64,000 bases of DNA from assembly GCA_025403435.1 (NCBI GenBank), contig CM046343.1:24707126-24771125 (forward strand). Reading direction: 5' to 3'. This DNA comes from Artocarpus heterophyllus. Taxonomy: Eukaryota; Streptophyta; Magnoliopsida; Rosales; Moraceae. The notes under the pieces are model-generated. The model had not been told where the DNA came from, made no database searches, and saw only the letters and a program-made list of their open reading frames with translations. How positions within the stretch are numbered: position 1 is the first letter of the stretch; each line of letters starts with the position of its first letter. A program made the position numbers and the translations under genes. Below, piece after piece: positions 12,961 to 24,869 of the stretch.

Positions 12961-13790
12961 GGTATTGTTATTCACCATTAAAAATTGGTTACTTCAAACC
13001 GTCATGGAAACATTAATTCCATGATATATAACGGTTAAAAAACTATCGTGGAATCCATCATCGTGGAAACATTATTTCCATAATGGTCTCTAAACTTCAT
13101 GGAACACTTTACATTTTTGTGGTTTTCGGTGGCATTGAAAAGGTACTACAATAGTTTACTAAAAGAACTATCATGTTATGTTGTTTAACATGATTGTTTG
13201 AGACAAAAATTGTCGTGTTATGTCGATCTACCACAACTATTTATTTAGAAACACAACTATTTATTTAGAAAAATTGTCATGGTAATGTAATTAAGGAAAA
13301 CATAATTCGAATTTTTGATTCCCACAGGATAGCCAATCACATATGATATCCATTAACACAAGGCCTTGATAGCAAAATCAAATATTTAGAGTAAATTTAA
13401 ATCTACAACATATAGTCAAATACGCAAAGTTTTTAGTGATCTACTAACTGTACCTAATATATCTAGTTAAAAAATTTTCCAAATCGAACCTCATCTATAT
13501 TCATCACTTATATAAAATTCCTTTTTTAAAAGTGCGAATAAACCATTATTATTAAAAATTGTCCCTCAAAAAATAAAAATTATGTCCCACATGTAACATA
13601 AAAATAAAAATAAAAAACTGCATTCGATATTGCCTTCTTGCTTGAAACACTTACAGCGAGTATATAACATCTGTCCTCTTGGTCATATTGTTACACCTAC
13701 TCTTGCTTCAAGCTTCCAATCATTAAGAACCCTAATGATTTGTAAAAATACAAAATAATTAAGCACAATAATGTAATATATATCAAACCA
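12961..13790. other. intergenic sequence with short repeated TTCCATGA / CATGGAA words
   Basis: From about 12995 to 13120 words such as CATGGAAACATT, TTCCATGATA, CGTGGAA and TTCATGGAAC recur in both orientations. This looks like the subterminal repeats of CACTA-type transposons, and a CACTA-like remnant follows on the right. I could not find a CACTA terminus. The rest shows no gene. Confidence 0.35.
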
Positions 13791-15800
13791 TATTTTAGAA
13801 CAAAAAATTACGCTTACATGTCAGTAACTTTTGCAAAATCTTTACGTGGTAGGTGTCCATAAGGGTCAAATCAAAATACTTAGTTCTCCCATTATGCAAC
13901 AAGTGCCAACATCCAATGTTCACCAACATTGTGCAGCATGAGGTATAATTTCCCTCTTGGTGCACGACGTAAAAGGGTGACAAGAGAATTGGCATGCTTT
14001 CTAATGGCATTATCTCCTCTCCTTACTATATGTGAGATAAGGATCGGAGAAATAAAGCCGAATTGTTGAGCATAGCCTCCATAATCACAATATTCTGTTA
14101 AAAAACTATAATAAAAACAATGCACAACCTTATTTTCAATAAAAATATAAGTCTTCTTGATCAAAAAAAAAAGTAAGAATGATAAACTATTACTTGAGAT
14201 ATACCAGTGTACAGTTCGCACTAATTTCGTTAAAGTTGATGAAATAATAGTCCTTATAATTAACATAGATAGGCATGTAATTACCATTGATTGTTGCTGG
14301 TATCGGGCCTCTGTCAGTGTTCCCCCATGCATGACACTTTGTGCATATAAAGCCAACGACTTCAATGGATCTGGAATAGCAGAAAAGTTAAATAAAGGCA
14401 GGGGCTTATTCCCAACGAGTTATGAATCCCCAACAGGTTGTTCACAGTCACTCGACATTGTTCTACCTTAGATTGTGATTCTATTGGTTTTCTAACACCT
14501 TTCTTTGTTTGGCATTTCTTTCACTTAACATCTTGAGGAAATGGCTAGAAGCTTGACTTGTCTTAGTTGTTGCAATGATTTCAATTAAGCTTTTCAGCCA
14601 TGCCACGAAGCTTTCGACAACTTCATTCACAATTGTTGCCTCTGTTGTTAGAAAATGTATTTTTACTACTCTAATTTTAGGTGTAATAATGTGAACTTTC
14701 ATGTTTCCCTCCCCTAGGAGTTTTTCGTGGATTATGTCAATTGAAAGACTCTCCATCCATACCTTTCTAATCACAACAACAAGCATATGCCCACCATTAA
14801 TTGGATCATCAAGAATGAGTATACAATCTTGATGTTCATCGAGCGCTGCATCACGAGGCGACATTAGAGCTTGTTTCTCATGCATTGCATAGCTAGTCTT
14901 GAAGCTGTTATATTGATCAACAGTCACTGCAATGTTCTCCTCATCCATCAGTGCAACATCTTGTCATGCACAATGCTTTGCACTACTGTAACTTCGTATT
15001 GTAGATCTAATACTTCGTAATTAACTTTCAAGTTTGGCCAAATGAACGTAGGTTGACCGCGAAGGCGTCTTGAATGTTTGGATCTTCCCAATGCCTTGGT
15101 CGATATGTCATTGATTCCATCGGTCCCTTGAGATTGTTGCTCAGTGTATTAATCTTGTAAAATAATAACAACGTTGTTCTTTATATGTTTCAAAAGTTAT
15201 AATAGCACAAATTAGGGATTTAAGTTTAACAAACTTATATTAGCTCACAAATTGGTATAAATGACCAAAACTTAAATTGTCCATCAGGGTGTCGACTCAT
15301 TTTGAGCCACAACTCCTCTTAAGGTGGTCGCTTCCTGTTCTTTACAAGCTGTATCTTACTAAATCAGTAAAACATTAAGAATGAAATCATTGATATATGT
15401 AGTAGGAGTAAGATATTAAAATTCCAATTTTTGTTCAAGTTTTCTATATTTGTCTCGGTCTCCTCTCTTATTTCACTTATGCGTGCCAATAGTCGTTGGA
15501 AATTTTTAGAACATCAATACTCTACAAATTTTATCCAATATTCCTCAAATATAGTAGAGTAGTAGTGTACTACTATAAGTGGCCGCTTTAATTTGCTTTC
15601 ATCCCAAAATTGTCCTCTACAAAAGTGACATAGAGGTCATATCTAAACCCCCTTGTTGGTTAACCATAAAGCTTCAAAGTAATTTTTTCACTGTGAAAAT
15701 TTGATAGGTCTCTCTCTAAATAAAATCTTTTATTTTGTGCAAGTCCTTAGTTCTCCAATCACATATTCATATGGAAACATACTCTCCACTAAGTACTCCA
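13791..15800 (-). pseudogene. CACTA-like transposon remnant with Ulp1-protease-type domain
   Basis: On the minus strand, 14948-14481 has an open 155-residue frame starting MDEENIAVTVDQYN. 14365-13892 is interrupted but gives YAQQFGFISPILISHIV and LYLMLHNVGEHWMLALVA. The latter resembles the 'H.GGHW.L' catalytic-His segment of the C48/Ulp1-like proteins carried by plant CACTA (En/Spm) elements. Upstream, about 15350-15250 reads in pieces like the conserved transposase-associated 'LW...R....G' block. Stops and frameshifts break it and the terminal repeats were not located. MULE-derived Ulp1 proteins are an alternative. Confidence 0.5.
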
Positions 15801-16385
15801 ATCTAGCTACTTAATTTATCTCCCAGTTTGCTTTTTGCTTGGCCTTGTTTCATCAAAGGTAACTTTAATTCTTTCTTCTTTACCCTTATCCTATGGACTT
15901 TTTCCACTGTACACTCTATTAACTATCGATTTCGGGATCAAACACGGTTTTTCTTTGGGGTTTTCCCTTTCCACGTTTGGATGAAAATGAAGCATTCTTT
16001 TTATCAATCCTCATCAAAACAAATCCCATTTGCACCAAAAAAGAAAAAAAAAAAGGCTTGAAGCTACACTCTGAAACTATATAGAATTACGAAGCCCGTA
16101 TAACTAAGTCTTCATAACATATCGTAGTGCCAAGATTTACCCGGCACCATAGAAGTTCCCGGTACTTGTATTGCACAGATTATGATCCGCTTTGTCAATT
16201 AAAATTACCGAGGTAGAACAAAATTTAATCTTCCATTGTTTGTAGATACTTTTAGGAATAGCCGGATTGGAAATGGATTTCTGCTTGCAGCTAATATTTC
16301 ATAAAGAAGAAAATTGAGGTAGTGAGAATATCTATGCAGCTCAGAAACACCCAAATTCTGTAAAAATCTCAATGTTAAAGACATA
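15801..16385. other. short intergenic stretch and 3' flank of the next gene
   Basis: No protein-like frame is convincing here. The part just below 16386 is presumably the 3' UTR of the minus-strand gene. An A-rich stretch near 16035-16055 may mark a poly-A tract of an old insertion. Confidence 0.4.
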
Positions 16386-17282
16386 CTACAGATAGCCATC
16401 TCTCCTATCTTGCTCCTCAGCTTCCTTGTTAGCCACTTGAACGGATTTGAACCACAAGAATGCCTATGTCAAAGACTAAATATTAGTAAAGGAAAATTTT
16501 GAGGCAAATGACATATTTTACGTACACATTTTTATATGGCCAATATTTTAAGATGTTAAAATTCAAATTATGTCTCAAAAAAAAAAAAAAAAACTTGCAT
16601 TTGTGATGTATGGACTATGATTAAGAGTTAGAATTTCAGAAACCAGGGCAACTTACAGAGGTAGGAATTCCAGTAAATGTGAAAAATCCGAGCAGCGGAG
16701 CATAGAAGATGCTGTCTGGGTTCACTACTCCAAAGACAGGCCTTTGGTTTACATACTCGAAAATTGAACCTATCTGCAAGTTCAGAAGTTCACAGGAATT
16801 TTGAGAGAGAAATTATAGAGTAAGAAGTATGCCAAGCATGTCGAAAAGGAGTAACATTTCTTCCGAGATAAATGAAATCCATGTGAAGGAATAGGGAAAG
16901 GTGACTTAACCGCTGCAATTGCGGTGACCGCTGAGGCAAGCAAATAAACAAAAAATGGAACTTCAAATCCACTTTCTGATGCATCCTTTTTTCCTTCATC
17001 CCGCGCCCAAGGAGGCGGTTCATCTGATTCAGGTTTGGCCCAAGAGGGCATTGTTTCTTCAGACTTGCTATACTCGGCAGAGCCTTTGGTAACAGCGTAC
17101 ACTGTAAACCGACAACATGACTCGTTCTCCTTATAACAACAGCGGTTTTGATTTCCTTGTCCAGTGAGTTGAAGCAGTATCCTTTGCCCATCGCCTACGA
17201 ATGATCTGGGATATGATCTGTCATTCTTTTTGCGGCCATGGATTACTTTTGAGCTACACAAAAACAAGACATTTGCGGCCAT
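16386..17282 (-). CDS. putative plastid membrane protein, 188 aa, three exons
   Basis: Exons: 17282-16911, 16773-16657 and 16463-16386. All introns have GT..AG borders and codon phase is kept, giving 188 residues ending in TAG. The N-terminus (MAANVLFLCSSK, then basic and Ser-rich) looks like a plastid transit peptide; the VYA at residues 61-63 is a plausible cleavage area. A linker rich in Pro, Trp and acidic residues follows (MPSWAKP, PPPWARDEG). Residues about 108-130 and 148-170 form two membrane segments separated by the conserved-looking NQRPVFGVVNPDSIFYAP. The tail is short and charged (VANKEAEEQDRRDGYL). I recognise it as a type of plant protein of unknown function. Plastid location is inferred from the leader, not shown. 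Confidence 0.8.
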
Positions 17283-18799
17283 ATCTGTTTATTTCTCTTG
17301 CTCTCAACCCGCGTTTCTCTTTTGTTTCTGTTAATGTGCACATCAAAAAGTTTGCTGTTAAGGGCAATGTGCCACATAGTAGAGCTAGAGCTCAAAAGGG
17401 AGACTGGTAGTTTCTTTGACATACTAGTGTACTTGAGACAACTCATTACAAAGGATGTTTAACACTAACAAATGCAATTTTGTTATTATTACTTTTTTTA
17501 TATGTGAAGAAACTGATATGTCTTTGTTTCTTAAGATGCTTACATTTTGTAAGAACTGGTTCCATGATTTCAATCAGATAGCTAAACATGATAAGTTAAA
17601 TCATAACCCTGAGAAGAGTTAAGAGAATCGAAAATAGCTTAATACTTGAAAGTGATAAGAAACAAAATTTATCTGACATATTTTTTAGTTAAGAAGATGT
17701 CTTGTAAGAAGATCTGTCCCACACAGAAGTATATGACTGCATAAATTTACAAAGTTCTGCACTAGTCTGGTTTTTTGCTCCTATTTTTTAAGGCCAAGAT
17801 GCTTAAGTAATGCCAAATGACTCTCACTCTCTCATCTGTACATTGTATAAGGCCTTCCCTTTTGTAGTCCTCATATATATATATATATATATGTATATAA
17901 AATACCAAATTACTGAAAAATTTATATTCATTACATCATTCCTTCTAATATAGAAAGTTCATTTTCATCCAACATAACTTGGGGTGTCTTCGACTTTATT
18001 TTCTTACCACAAGATCAAGCTCAAAATCTATTCTGAAAGACGGATGTTATCAATAAGTCGATAAATACAAAGGCAAAAACTTAAGTCCTTTAAAAAAAGA
18101 CTAGTTAGAAGCAAAAAGTGTAACATAACATTAGCGGCAGAAACGCTTGGTAGGAGATCGTGTCAAATATATGTTTTATTACCAATTTAAAATGAAAATA
18201 AAAATTCGATTACACACCCACTTCATAAGAAAAACTGGCAAGTCTACACCACTTAATAACTGAAATAGTTATAGCTATGCCTCTATTCAATAGAAAATTA
18301 TCTATATCTCCACGGAAAAACTTTCTGGCTCAATCACTTGACATTTATAACATATAAAAGTGACTACAAAAGTATGCATTCATCTATCATTTATCCTGTG
18401 AAATTGTTATTAGATAAACTAAATGCCATGTTGCACTCTTATTTCTAGATTTTACATGATAGAACCGGACTGAATTAAACCCAGAAGACATTAGAAAAAT
18501 AAATATAGCCCAAAGAATTTTTAACGTTTACTTTTATCCCCGTAAAATGAAGCAGAAAATCTAAACAAAAAAAAAAATCTCTTAAGAACATTACTGAAAC
18601 AAAATATAACAATTATGGCCGCAAAAACATTAAACCGTCAAAAAATGACAAGGCCCACAACAGCTCAACAGCAGATATGTTCTCCCTGAGCTTACCTGGC
18701 CGAAAAGCTCTCTATTTGGTCAGCACCCGATGAACCAAAATGGGTTTAGCAAACATGAAAGTTTTCACACCAGCTGCAATATCTGAACTTAATTTCGCT
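17283..18799. other. intergenic sequence upstream of the plastid-protein gene
   Basis: This holds the 5' flank of the minus-strand gene ending at 17282. A (TA)n tract lies at about 17873-17892. I see no coding frame with recognisable content. Confidence 0.45.
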
Positions 18800-19189
18800 T
18801 TAGTGCTCAAAGAAAACAAATGGGCAACACTTTTTTTTTTTCTTTATTTGGAAACTGGTATGTTTGTGGTTCCAACTTCCAAGCCTACATGTTGCAGTCA
18901 CAGACTGGATTGAAGGATTTTTTTTTTTTTGTTTCTTTTGGGTGGTGAGAAATTGGATTGAATTAAAGTGGGCTATAAGCTCTAGATACAAAAGATCTAT
19001 TGGGAAGGATTTTAGGCCTACAGAGTATGAAGCTTCTAAGGGAGCATCTCGTGGCTGAAAATAATAATAATAATGATAATATCCTTTTTGTGTTTTTTGA
19101 TTCTTTTCTCCAAAGAGCGAGGACCACCCGTTGGTGCTAAAGTACATGGATTGAGCCCTCGGATCATCCTCCGGAATGCTGAGGCCCAA
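18800..19189 (-). other. unidentified open frame of about 129 codons
   Basis: The frame is open from a TTG at 19189, with no ATG at its head, to a stop at 18800. Its first 30 or so codons (GLSIPEDDPRAQSMYF, NGWSSLFGEK) look protein-like. The remainder includes a poly-Tyr run encoded by an (ATT)-type microsatellite and Lys runs from A-tracts, so it is probably not a whole gene. No donor or acceptor obviously bounds the good part. It could be an exon remnant. I do not recognise the family. Confidence 0.2.
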
Positions 19190-20154
19190 ATAGGTAAAAT
19201 CCCATTTCCCTCAACTTTTGCGTGTTAATATGCAACTTATGAAGTCTAATTATGTCTAGTTATTTACAAGAAATGTGAAAATTACACTTATGATTGTTCA
19301 CAGAAACGATATGTTCAAAAATCTAATTATTTTACTTCGGAAAAAACCAATTATTTTGGTGGCCATATTTCTCTAATTAACCTCTTTTTTCTTTTTTTTT
19401 TCTTTCGTCAATTGTTAGGAACACCTCGTTATTATGAAATTTGGGTGTTTAACAAGCATAGTTAAAACTAACTTTTTAGTTCAAAATATTATAGCATGTG
19501 AGAGTTTTATACTGTAATATTTTTTTGCTTTTTACTATAGCATATCAAAACTTTACATTATTTAATAACTAAAAAGTTGGTTTTAATCGTACTTGGCAAA
19601 TACCCTTAGTTAAAAAACATAAAATCCAAGAAACTTGGGCGGTCGTTTTTGAGGCTCTACTCAGAGAGCATTTTTTTTAAATGCCGAATATTAAGACGAT
19701 ATTTCTAATTATTGACATACTAATCCACTAATTTGTTAAAAAAATTCCAGGATGTAGTTTTTCCATTATTTTTATTTAGTAAGTCTCATTTATTATAACA
19801 ATGAAGTGGCAAAGGCCATCAGCTGGAAACATGTTTTTTTGCTCAATTTAAAATTGTTTTTATAATTTTGCTTTTTTTTTTCTTGAGAGAATATGAAAAA
19901 TAACAGATTTTTGAATTTTTTTTGCAATAAATTGTAAATTTTTAAAATAATTATAATAAATAATATTAAAAAGAAAATTTACTGGTAAATTTTTTTTTTC
20001 ATAGTAAATAGCTAAGTAAAAAAAGTAATTTTTTATACCATAGTTTACTACAAATATTTTTAAAATCTACTATTTCGATAAAAAAATTAAAAAAAAAAGT
20101 TATCATTTACTACCGTTTCTCTTTTTTCTTTATCAAGACAGTGGAAAAGGTTAG
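19190..20154. other. AT-rich intergenic sequence containing one MITE
   Basis: Apart from the palindromic MITE at 19443-19605 this is A/T homopolymer-rich sequence with no coding or RNA-gene signal. Confidence 0.5.
19443..19605. mobile_element. palindromic MITE, family 1 copy A
   Basis: The left end (GGGTGTTTAACAAGC, then AAAACTAACTTTTTAGTT) and the reverse complement of the right end (GGGTATTTGCCAAGTACG, then AAAACCAACTTTTTAGTT) form terminal inverted repeats of about 60 bp. The centre is AT-rich and has no coding capacity. Related copies occur elsewhere in this window. The target duplication is not clear. The G-rich tip and small size suit a hAT-type MITE, but that class is a guess. Confidence 0.75.
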
Positions 20155-20880
20155 AATAAAAAACGACATCAATAATTGTCCGTAAAAACAGCCATTACAC
20201 TGAAAAGATGGCAGGCTAAAAGCAAAGGCATAAAGAGCGGGGACAAAACGGCCACTAAGTGACCTAAAAGAGCAAGAAAATTTAAAACGACATTCGCAAC
20301 AGAAACGACAATGACCTGAATTACGACATTGTTTGAAACGACAAGAAAAAGAAAAAAAATCAACAAAAACAACGTCAACACAAAAAACCAGAGTAAAAGT
20401 GAAAACGAGAGGCACAAGAAAAGAAAAAACCAATAACAAGGATATAAGACTGATATAATGAGCGAGAACAAAATTAAAATTGAAAAATAACGAGAATACA
20501 AAAACCAGCAATGACACTAAAGATCAGAAAAGACAATTACCTGAAAGAAAGAACGACAGAAACATTAAAAATGATGTCGTCCAGAGCAAAGGAAACAAAC
20601 TGAAAATGATATCAAAGCTAATACACGCTAAAACCTAAATAATAATAATAACAACAACATTAACGATATTGACTCCAAAACGACAACAACATCAAACGAC
20701 AAAAGTACGACACTCAAAACCGATCTGAAATCCCCTAAAACAAAAAGAAAAAACAAGAAAAACGACAATAAAAGACGACTATACCAAAAAAAGGACAATG
20801 GCTGAAGCAACGACAATAACTAGCAACAAGCAACGACAATTTTCTGAAGTAACGACAGCAACATAAGGACACTTCATTTA
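20155..20880. repeat. A-rich, T-poor strand-asymmetric island with recurring ACGACA
   Basis: On the plus strand this stretch is rich in A and C and poor in T. The word ACGACA, usually within AAACGACAA-type contexts, appears about a dozen times (near 20163, 20288, 20306, 20324, 20337, 20553, 20681, 20696, 20708, 20761, 20807, 20831 and 20851), while TGTCGT is nearly absent. Spacing is irregular. The reverse strand consequently has long T-rich open frames reading as hydrophobic runs, which I treat as artefacts. It looks like a decayed simple-repeat or minisatellite array. Confidence 0.65.
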
Positions 20881-21488
20881 GTTTTTGTTTCTTAAAAACA
20901 GTAAATTGTCAATTGCGAGAGCCAAACTTGTTAAAGAACACAAGCACAAACTTAAATTTTGGAGTGTTTAGGTTCCCTCAAAGTGTCCGACAAGTTGTTA
21001 GAAATGTTAAAGTTCAATACTGCATATCTCTGTTTTTGTGGAGTTGCATACAATCCACAACTTTTAGCAGAAAGAAAAGAAGAGGAATCAAAAGTGTTTC
21101 CGTTGCAAGTAAAATATTTGTTTACATATGATCTTGATCTTCCTTTTCTCAACACCAAAAGAATTAATAATCCCATTTTTCTGAAATCGTTATAATGTCT
21201 GAGAGATCAATCGAAATTTCCCCATTTGACTGCAACCCCACAAAATCAAAATTTTTGTCAAAAAGCATCTGTACCTTTCCAATTTTATCAAACAAACCCC
21301 TTAAAGCATCAAAATTCTAAATCAGGCAACCCCCATTTACATCATTCCAACTTCCTAATCAAATTTGGATTCATAGATCATTAAAAAAAAATCCACATTT
21401 AACAAAAAAAATTAAAAAACAACAGAGAATATATACCCTACCTTCTAGTACAAAAACAAGAAAATTTTCCCAATCTCTCTCTTCTTTC
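20881..21488. other. 3' flank of the calmodulin-like gene
   Basis: AT-rich sequence containing the likely 3' UTR of the minus-strand gene. Small open frames on both strands (20913-21195 and 21176-20952) overlap each other and have no recognisable domain. Confidence 0.45.
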
Positions 21489-21980
21489 TCAAGCCCATGA
21501 ATTATCAAAAGCAGCCGAAGTAATCGCCTGAGAGAACTCCTCGAAGCTGATTCTCCCATCTCCGTCGGTATCGGCCTCCTTGATCATCCCGGTCAACTCC
21601 TCGGCCGTCAAGGCGTGGCCTATTTTGGCCATGGAGTGAGCCAACTCCGCCGCCGTAATGAAGCCGTTTCCGTCCCTGTCAAACATCTTAAACAGCTGCC
21701 GGAGCTGGTCCTCCGTGTAGGGAGACTTTGCCGACAAGATCTCCGGCGACACGAGAGCGATGAATTCGGAGAACTCAATTAGGCCGTTGTTGTTGGTGTC
21801 TGCCTTGTTGATCAAGTTTTCTAGCTCGTCTGGGCTCGGTTTTAGGCCGAGCGACCGGAGGAGCGATCCGAGCTCCAGCTGCGTTAGCCTGCCGTCGTTG
21901 TTGCGGTCAAAGGACCGGAAGATCTCGCGGAGCTCGGCAATTTGCTCGTCGTCTAGCTTCACTGGCTGCTGGTTGTTCAT
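21489..21980 (-). CDS. calmodulin-like protein with four EF-hands (CML)
   Basis: A single uninterrupted exon encodes 163 residues. It is a cytosolic or nuclear Ca2+ sensor of the plant CML family that would bind targets on Ca2+ loading. Four canonical 12-residue loops are visible: 25-36 (DRNNDGRLTQLE), 61-72 (DTNNNGLIEFSE), 101-112 (DRDGNGFITAAE) and 137-148 (DTDGDGRISFEE). All have Asp at position 1 and Glu at 12, so all four should bind Ca2+. There is no N-terminal myristoylation-type glycine and no signal peptide. The start is the ATG at 21980 (MNNQQPVKLDD); three further in-frame codons upstream begin with TTG. The GC-rich coding region stands out from the flanks. It resembles the Arabidopsis CML15/16/18-type subgroup from memory, but the exact orthologue is not assigned. 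Confidence 0.95.
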   Translation of the reverse strand: MNNQQPVKLDDEQIAELREIFRSFDRNNDGRLTQLELGSLLRSLGLKPSPDELENLINKADTNNNGLIEFSEFIALVSPEILSAKSPYTEDQLRQLFKMFDRDGNGFITAAELAHSMAKIGHALTAEELTGMIKEADTDGDGRISFEEFSQAITSAAFDNSWA

Positions 21981-22324
21981 GACACCCAATAAGGAAAAAC
22001 AATGAGAAAATGAACTTCAAGAAAACACAATCTTTGATTGCTTTAAATTGAATTCCAAAAGAGAATCAACAACAACCCCTTCTTCTTTTTTTTCTGTGTT
22101 AATCTGATCTATTCAGGTGAATGAATCAAAATCTTGGAAGGATCCAAAGATCTCCTTCGATTTCGTTCAAAAGTGTTTCACTCAAAAGTCGGATCTGATT
22201 TCTCTTTTCCGCGTGCACGGCAACGCACAAATAAATTTATGTATTGAAATAATAAAAACAGCAAGGTGTAAGAAATTTGGTGGTGGATCTTTATCTACAA
22301 ATCATAATCAGTGGTTGAATTTTC

Positions 22325-22356
<32 letters not shown>

Positions 22357-22930
22357 GTGTTTAAGCATTGCCAAATGAAGTAACAAGGTGTTCCCTTCAA
22401 AAAAATAATAATTATAACAAATAACACGGTATTAGATGGAAGTTCAAACTTCAGCACCGCACACAGTGGCAGGGTAAAAAAATATTGAAACTTGATTGAT
22501 ACAATGTGTTCTGCATGCTATGGTAAGAGATATCTTATTTAGTTCTTCAAATTATTAATATTAACTAAACTAACAAAAACTTTTTTTTGTTTATTTTTAG
22601 GTTTTTTATGAACCATGGAAGAAGTGTTTAACTTATGTTATGAATTGGAAACTTAATTTTTGTGTTATTAATATTTATAATTGAAAAATAAAGGATTATT
22701 TACCATACTAAAATGTTGGTTTTAATTATTGTTAAGAAAATGTTTATAAAAAATTAGTTGAACTGACTAAAAAACCAAACTAAACCTATTATAATCGGTT
22801 TGGTTTAGATTGATTTTAATTTCTTGAATGGTTTGGTTTAGTTTGAAAATCTCCAAACCGATATATAATTGGTTTGGTTTGTGATTTATTAAGTCTAAGT
22901 AGTTTGGATTAATTGCTCATCCCTGTATAA
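21981..22930. other. 5' flank of the calmodulin-like gene; GGTTTGGTTT-rich repeat
   Basis: The promoter and 5' UTR of the minus-strand CML gene must lie just above 21980. A TTA/ATA microsatellite sits at about 22327-22356. From 22740 to 22900 the words GGTTTGGTTT and AACCAAACT recur in both orientations, a pattern common in decayed plant repeats. No further gene is seen. Confidence 0.45.
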
Positions 22931-23059
22931 CGGTTGTTTGGTATTTCAGTTTGTAAAGTTTTCAACAATTATAATAAAAAGTAAAAAATTATCCCAGTAT
23001 AAAATTTTTATATGCTACAATTTTTAAAATAATATTATCAGCTGTTATTTCAAACACCA
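22931..23059. mobile_element. MITE family 1, diverged copy
   Basis: The left end GGTTGTTTGGTATTTCAG and the right end GTTATTTCAAACACC are inverted relative to each other. Inside are TATAAAATTTTTATATGCTACAATT-like pieces similar to the other copies. It is more diverged than the copy at 19443. Confidence 0.45.
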
Positions 23060-24869
23060 TAATAAATCTAAAGTAATATAATGGGATGGTTATATATTAC
23101 TTCATTATTGAATAAAAAATAATAAAGTAATCGGAGAAGAATTTTCTCGGAGAATAATTTTCATTCTTTTATTATCCGAGAAAATGCCAACGGGAAAGCG
23201 CGGGAAAAGTGCCGAGAATTACGTGAGCAGTGGCCACGTCTACCAGCCGGCCTAGTCATGTCCACCGTTGGACTTGATCAAACGGGAGTGATATCGTGTG
23301 GTACCCTTCTTTGGAAGAATGTTGACATTGGTGCTTTTGCACCAATGAAACGATGACACGTCATTATCGGACAAAGTTCGGTGGAGAGATTTGGATCGGA
23401 ACAATGCTAAAAAGGCCTGGATTGTATTGACCGTCACAAATTAAGTAAATGAAAGTTGAACAATTGTCTACAAAGAAAATTTATTTTGAACCCGACAAGC
23501 GGCAAGAGCGTCCCTACACATGTGAGTGGGACCCATTCAAACGTGAGTGATAAGATTTTTGTTTCCTCGCGGGGATTTTAAAAAATAACCTTAAAAAAAT
23601 TAATTTTAAGTAAATGATTTATTTTAACAACTTTTTGGATATAAAAAAATATGCTTTTTAGGCATAAAAATTGCTCTATTTTTTTTTCTTTTCACTCTGT
23701 TGAGGTTCCTCACTTCGTTACAATTATTTTTATTTTTTTTCCTAAAAAAAATAAAGACAGTTTATCTGCCTAAAAAAGCGTATTTTTTTTGTACCAAAAA
23801 TAGGTCATTTTCTCAATTAGGATTTTTTTTTTGCCTTTTTGTCAAATTCTTCCGGTTAAATACTAAGGTTTGTCAAGAAAATTAGAGACAAAACTAAAAA
23901 AATTAGTCGCAAAAGATATATTAATACTGTTAAAAAAATTAAATAAAAAAGATATAAAATTTTAAAAGCATCAGAACATAATTTCAAAAAAGATGACGTA
24001 CGATTTTAAGAAGAGCAAAATGTAAGTTTTATAAAATTTTATATACAATATTGAAAGAAAAACAAGTCTAAAAGTGTGGCCACCTACCTTTGTTCGTGGG
24101 TAGTTCCGCCTCTGAATAAGATCAACTTTTTATTAGTTATGGTGCTTAATTTTTATTTGTTTTGCATTGAAAATATGGTGCTTACTTGATACCAACTGTG
24201 TCTCTAAATATCTTTAATTACAAAACAAGCCGACGAGATTTAAATGGGCCAGGGATTGCCGGAATTGAAAAGGAAAAGGTATAGAGGGAATGTTTCGCAA
24301 GAATTTGATTAAAAAAATGAGACATTCACTGTGGACAGGGGCCTTGGTGGATGGCCTGATCTGCGTGATTTTGGGCGTTTGCCTTTTCTTTTTGCCCGTT
24401 GGTATTTGTTTTGGATGAAACTTTTCCCCTTTATAGTTAATGCAAGAGCACTCCAAGCGGTGGAAACATATAGGGCTTTGGAAACATATAGGGTTAGTTA
24501 TTTTTGGGTCCTCTAAATATAAAAAGCAATTATCTAAGAAAGATCGGTTGTCATATTTCATAAAGATTACAAAAATTTCAATGAATAAAATCTGTTTTAA
24601 GAAAAGATTGTAACTCTTATCAGATACAATTGGTGGTGAAGATCTTCCACCCTAAGAACATGCTTAGCTAAAACCAGGGCTGCATAATTAACGGTTCTTA
24701 GCACATGGTCAACTAAACAGCCAACAAAAATTAAAAAAAAAAAAAAGACATTTAATATTTGATCCAAGATTCCTCACTCATAATGGAAGAATTGGAATAA
24801 AAAGGCTGTATAATTTTTAAGGCATTAGTCTGTATAAAATTAAGTGGCAGGCCACAATCCTTAGTCTAA
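23060..24869. other. intergenic sequence with a small GC-rich patch
   Basis: At about 23185-23300 a GC-richer patch includes GGGAAAGCGCGGGAAA, which contains an E2F-like GCGGGAAA core. No gene starts beside it on either strand that I can recognise. The minus frame 23437-23252 is short and unrecognised. Elsewhere the stretch is AT-rich. Frames at 24214-24561 on both strands mirror each other and show no domain. Confidence 0.4.

Noticed and set aside
20110..20816. Long minus-strand hydrophobic frames (up to 135 codons)
   Set aside because: They are the complement of the A-rich ACGACA island; Phe/Leu/Val runs follow from T-rich sequence and two frames are open at once.
21981..21989. Extended start of the calmodulin-like protein
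   Set aside because: The extra codons begin with TTG, and an ATG at 21980 in the same frame gives the family-typical N-terminus.
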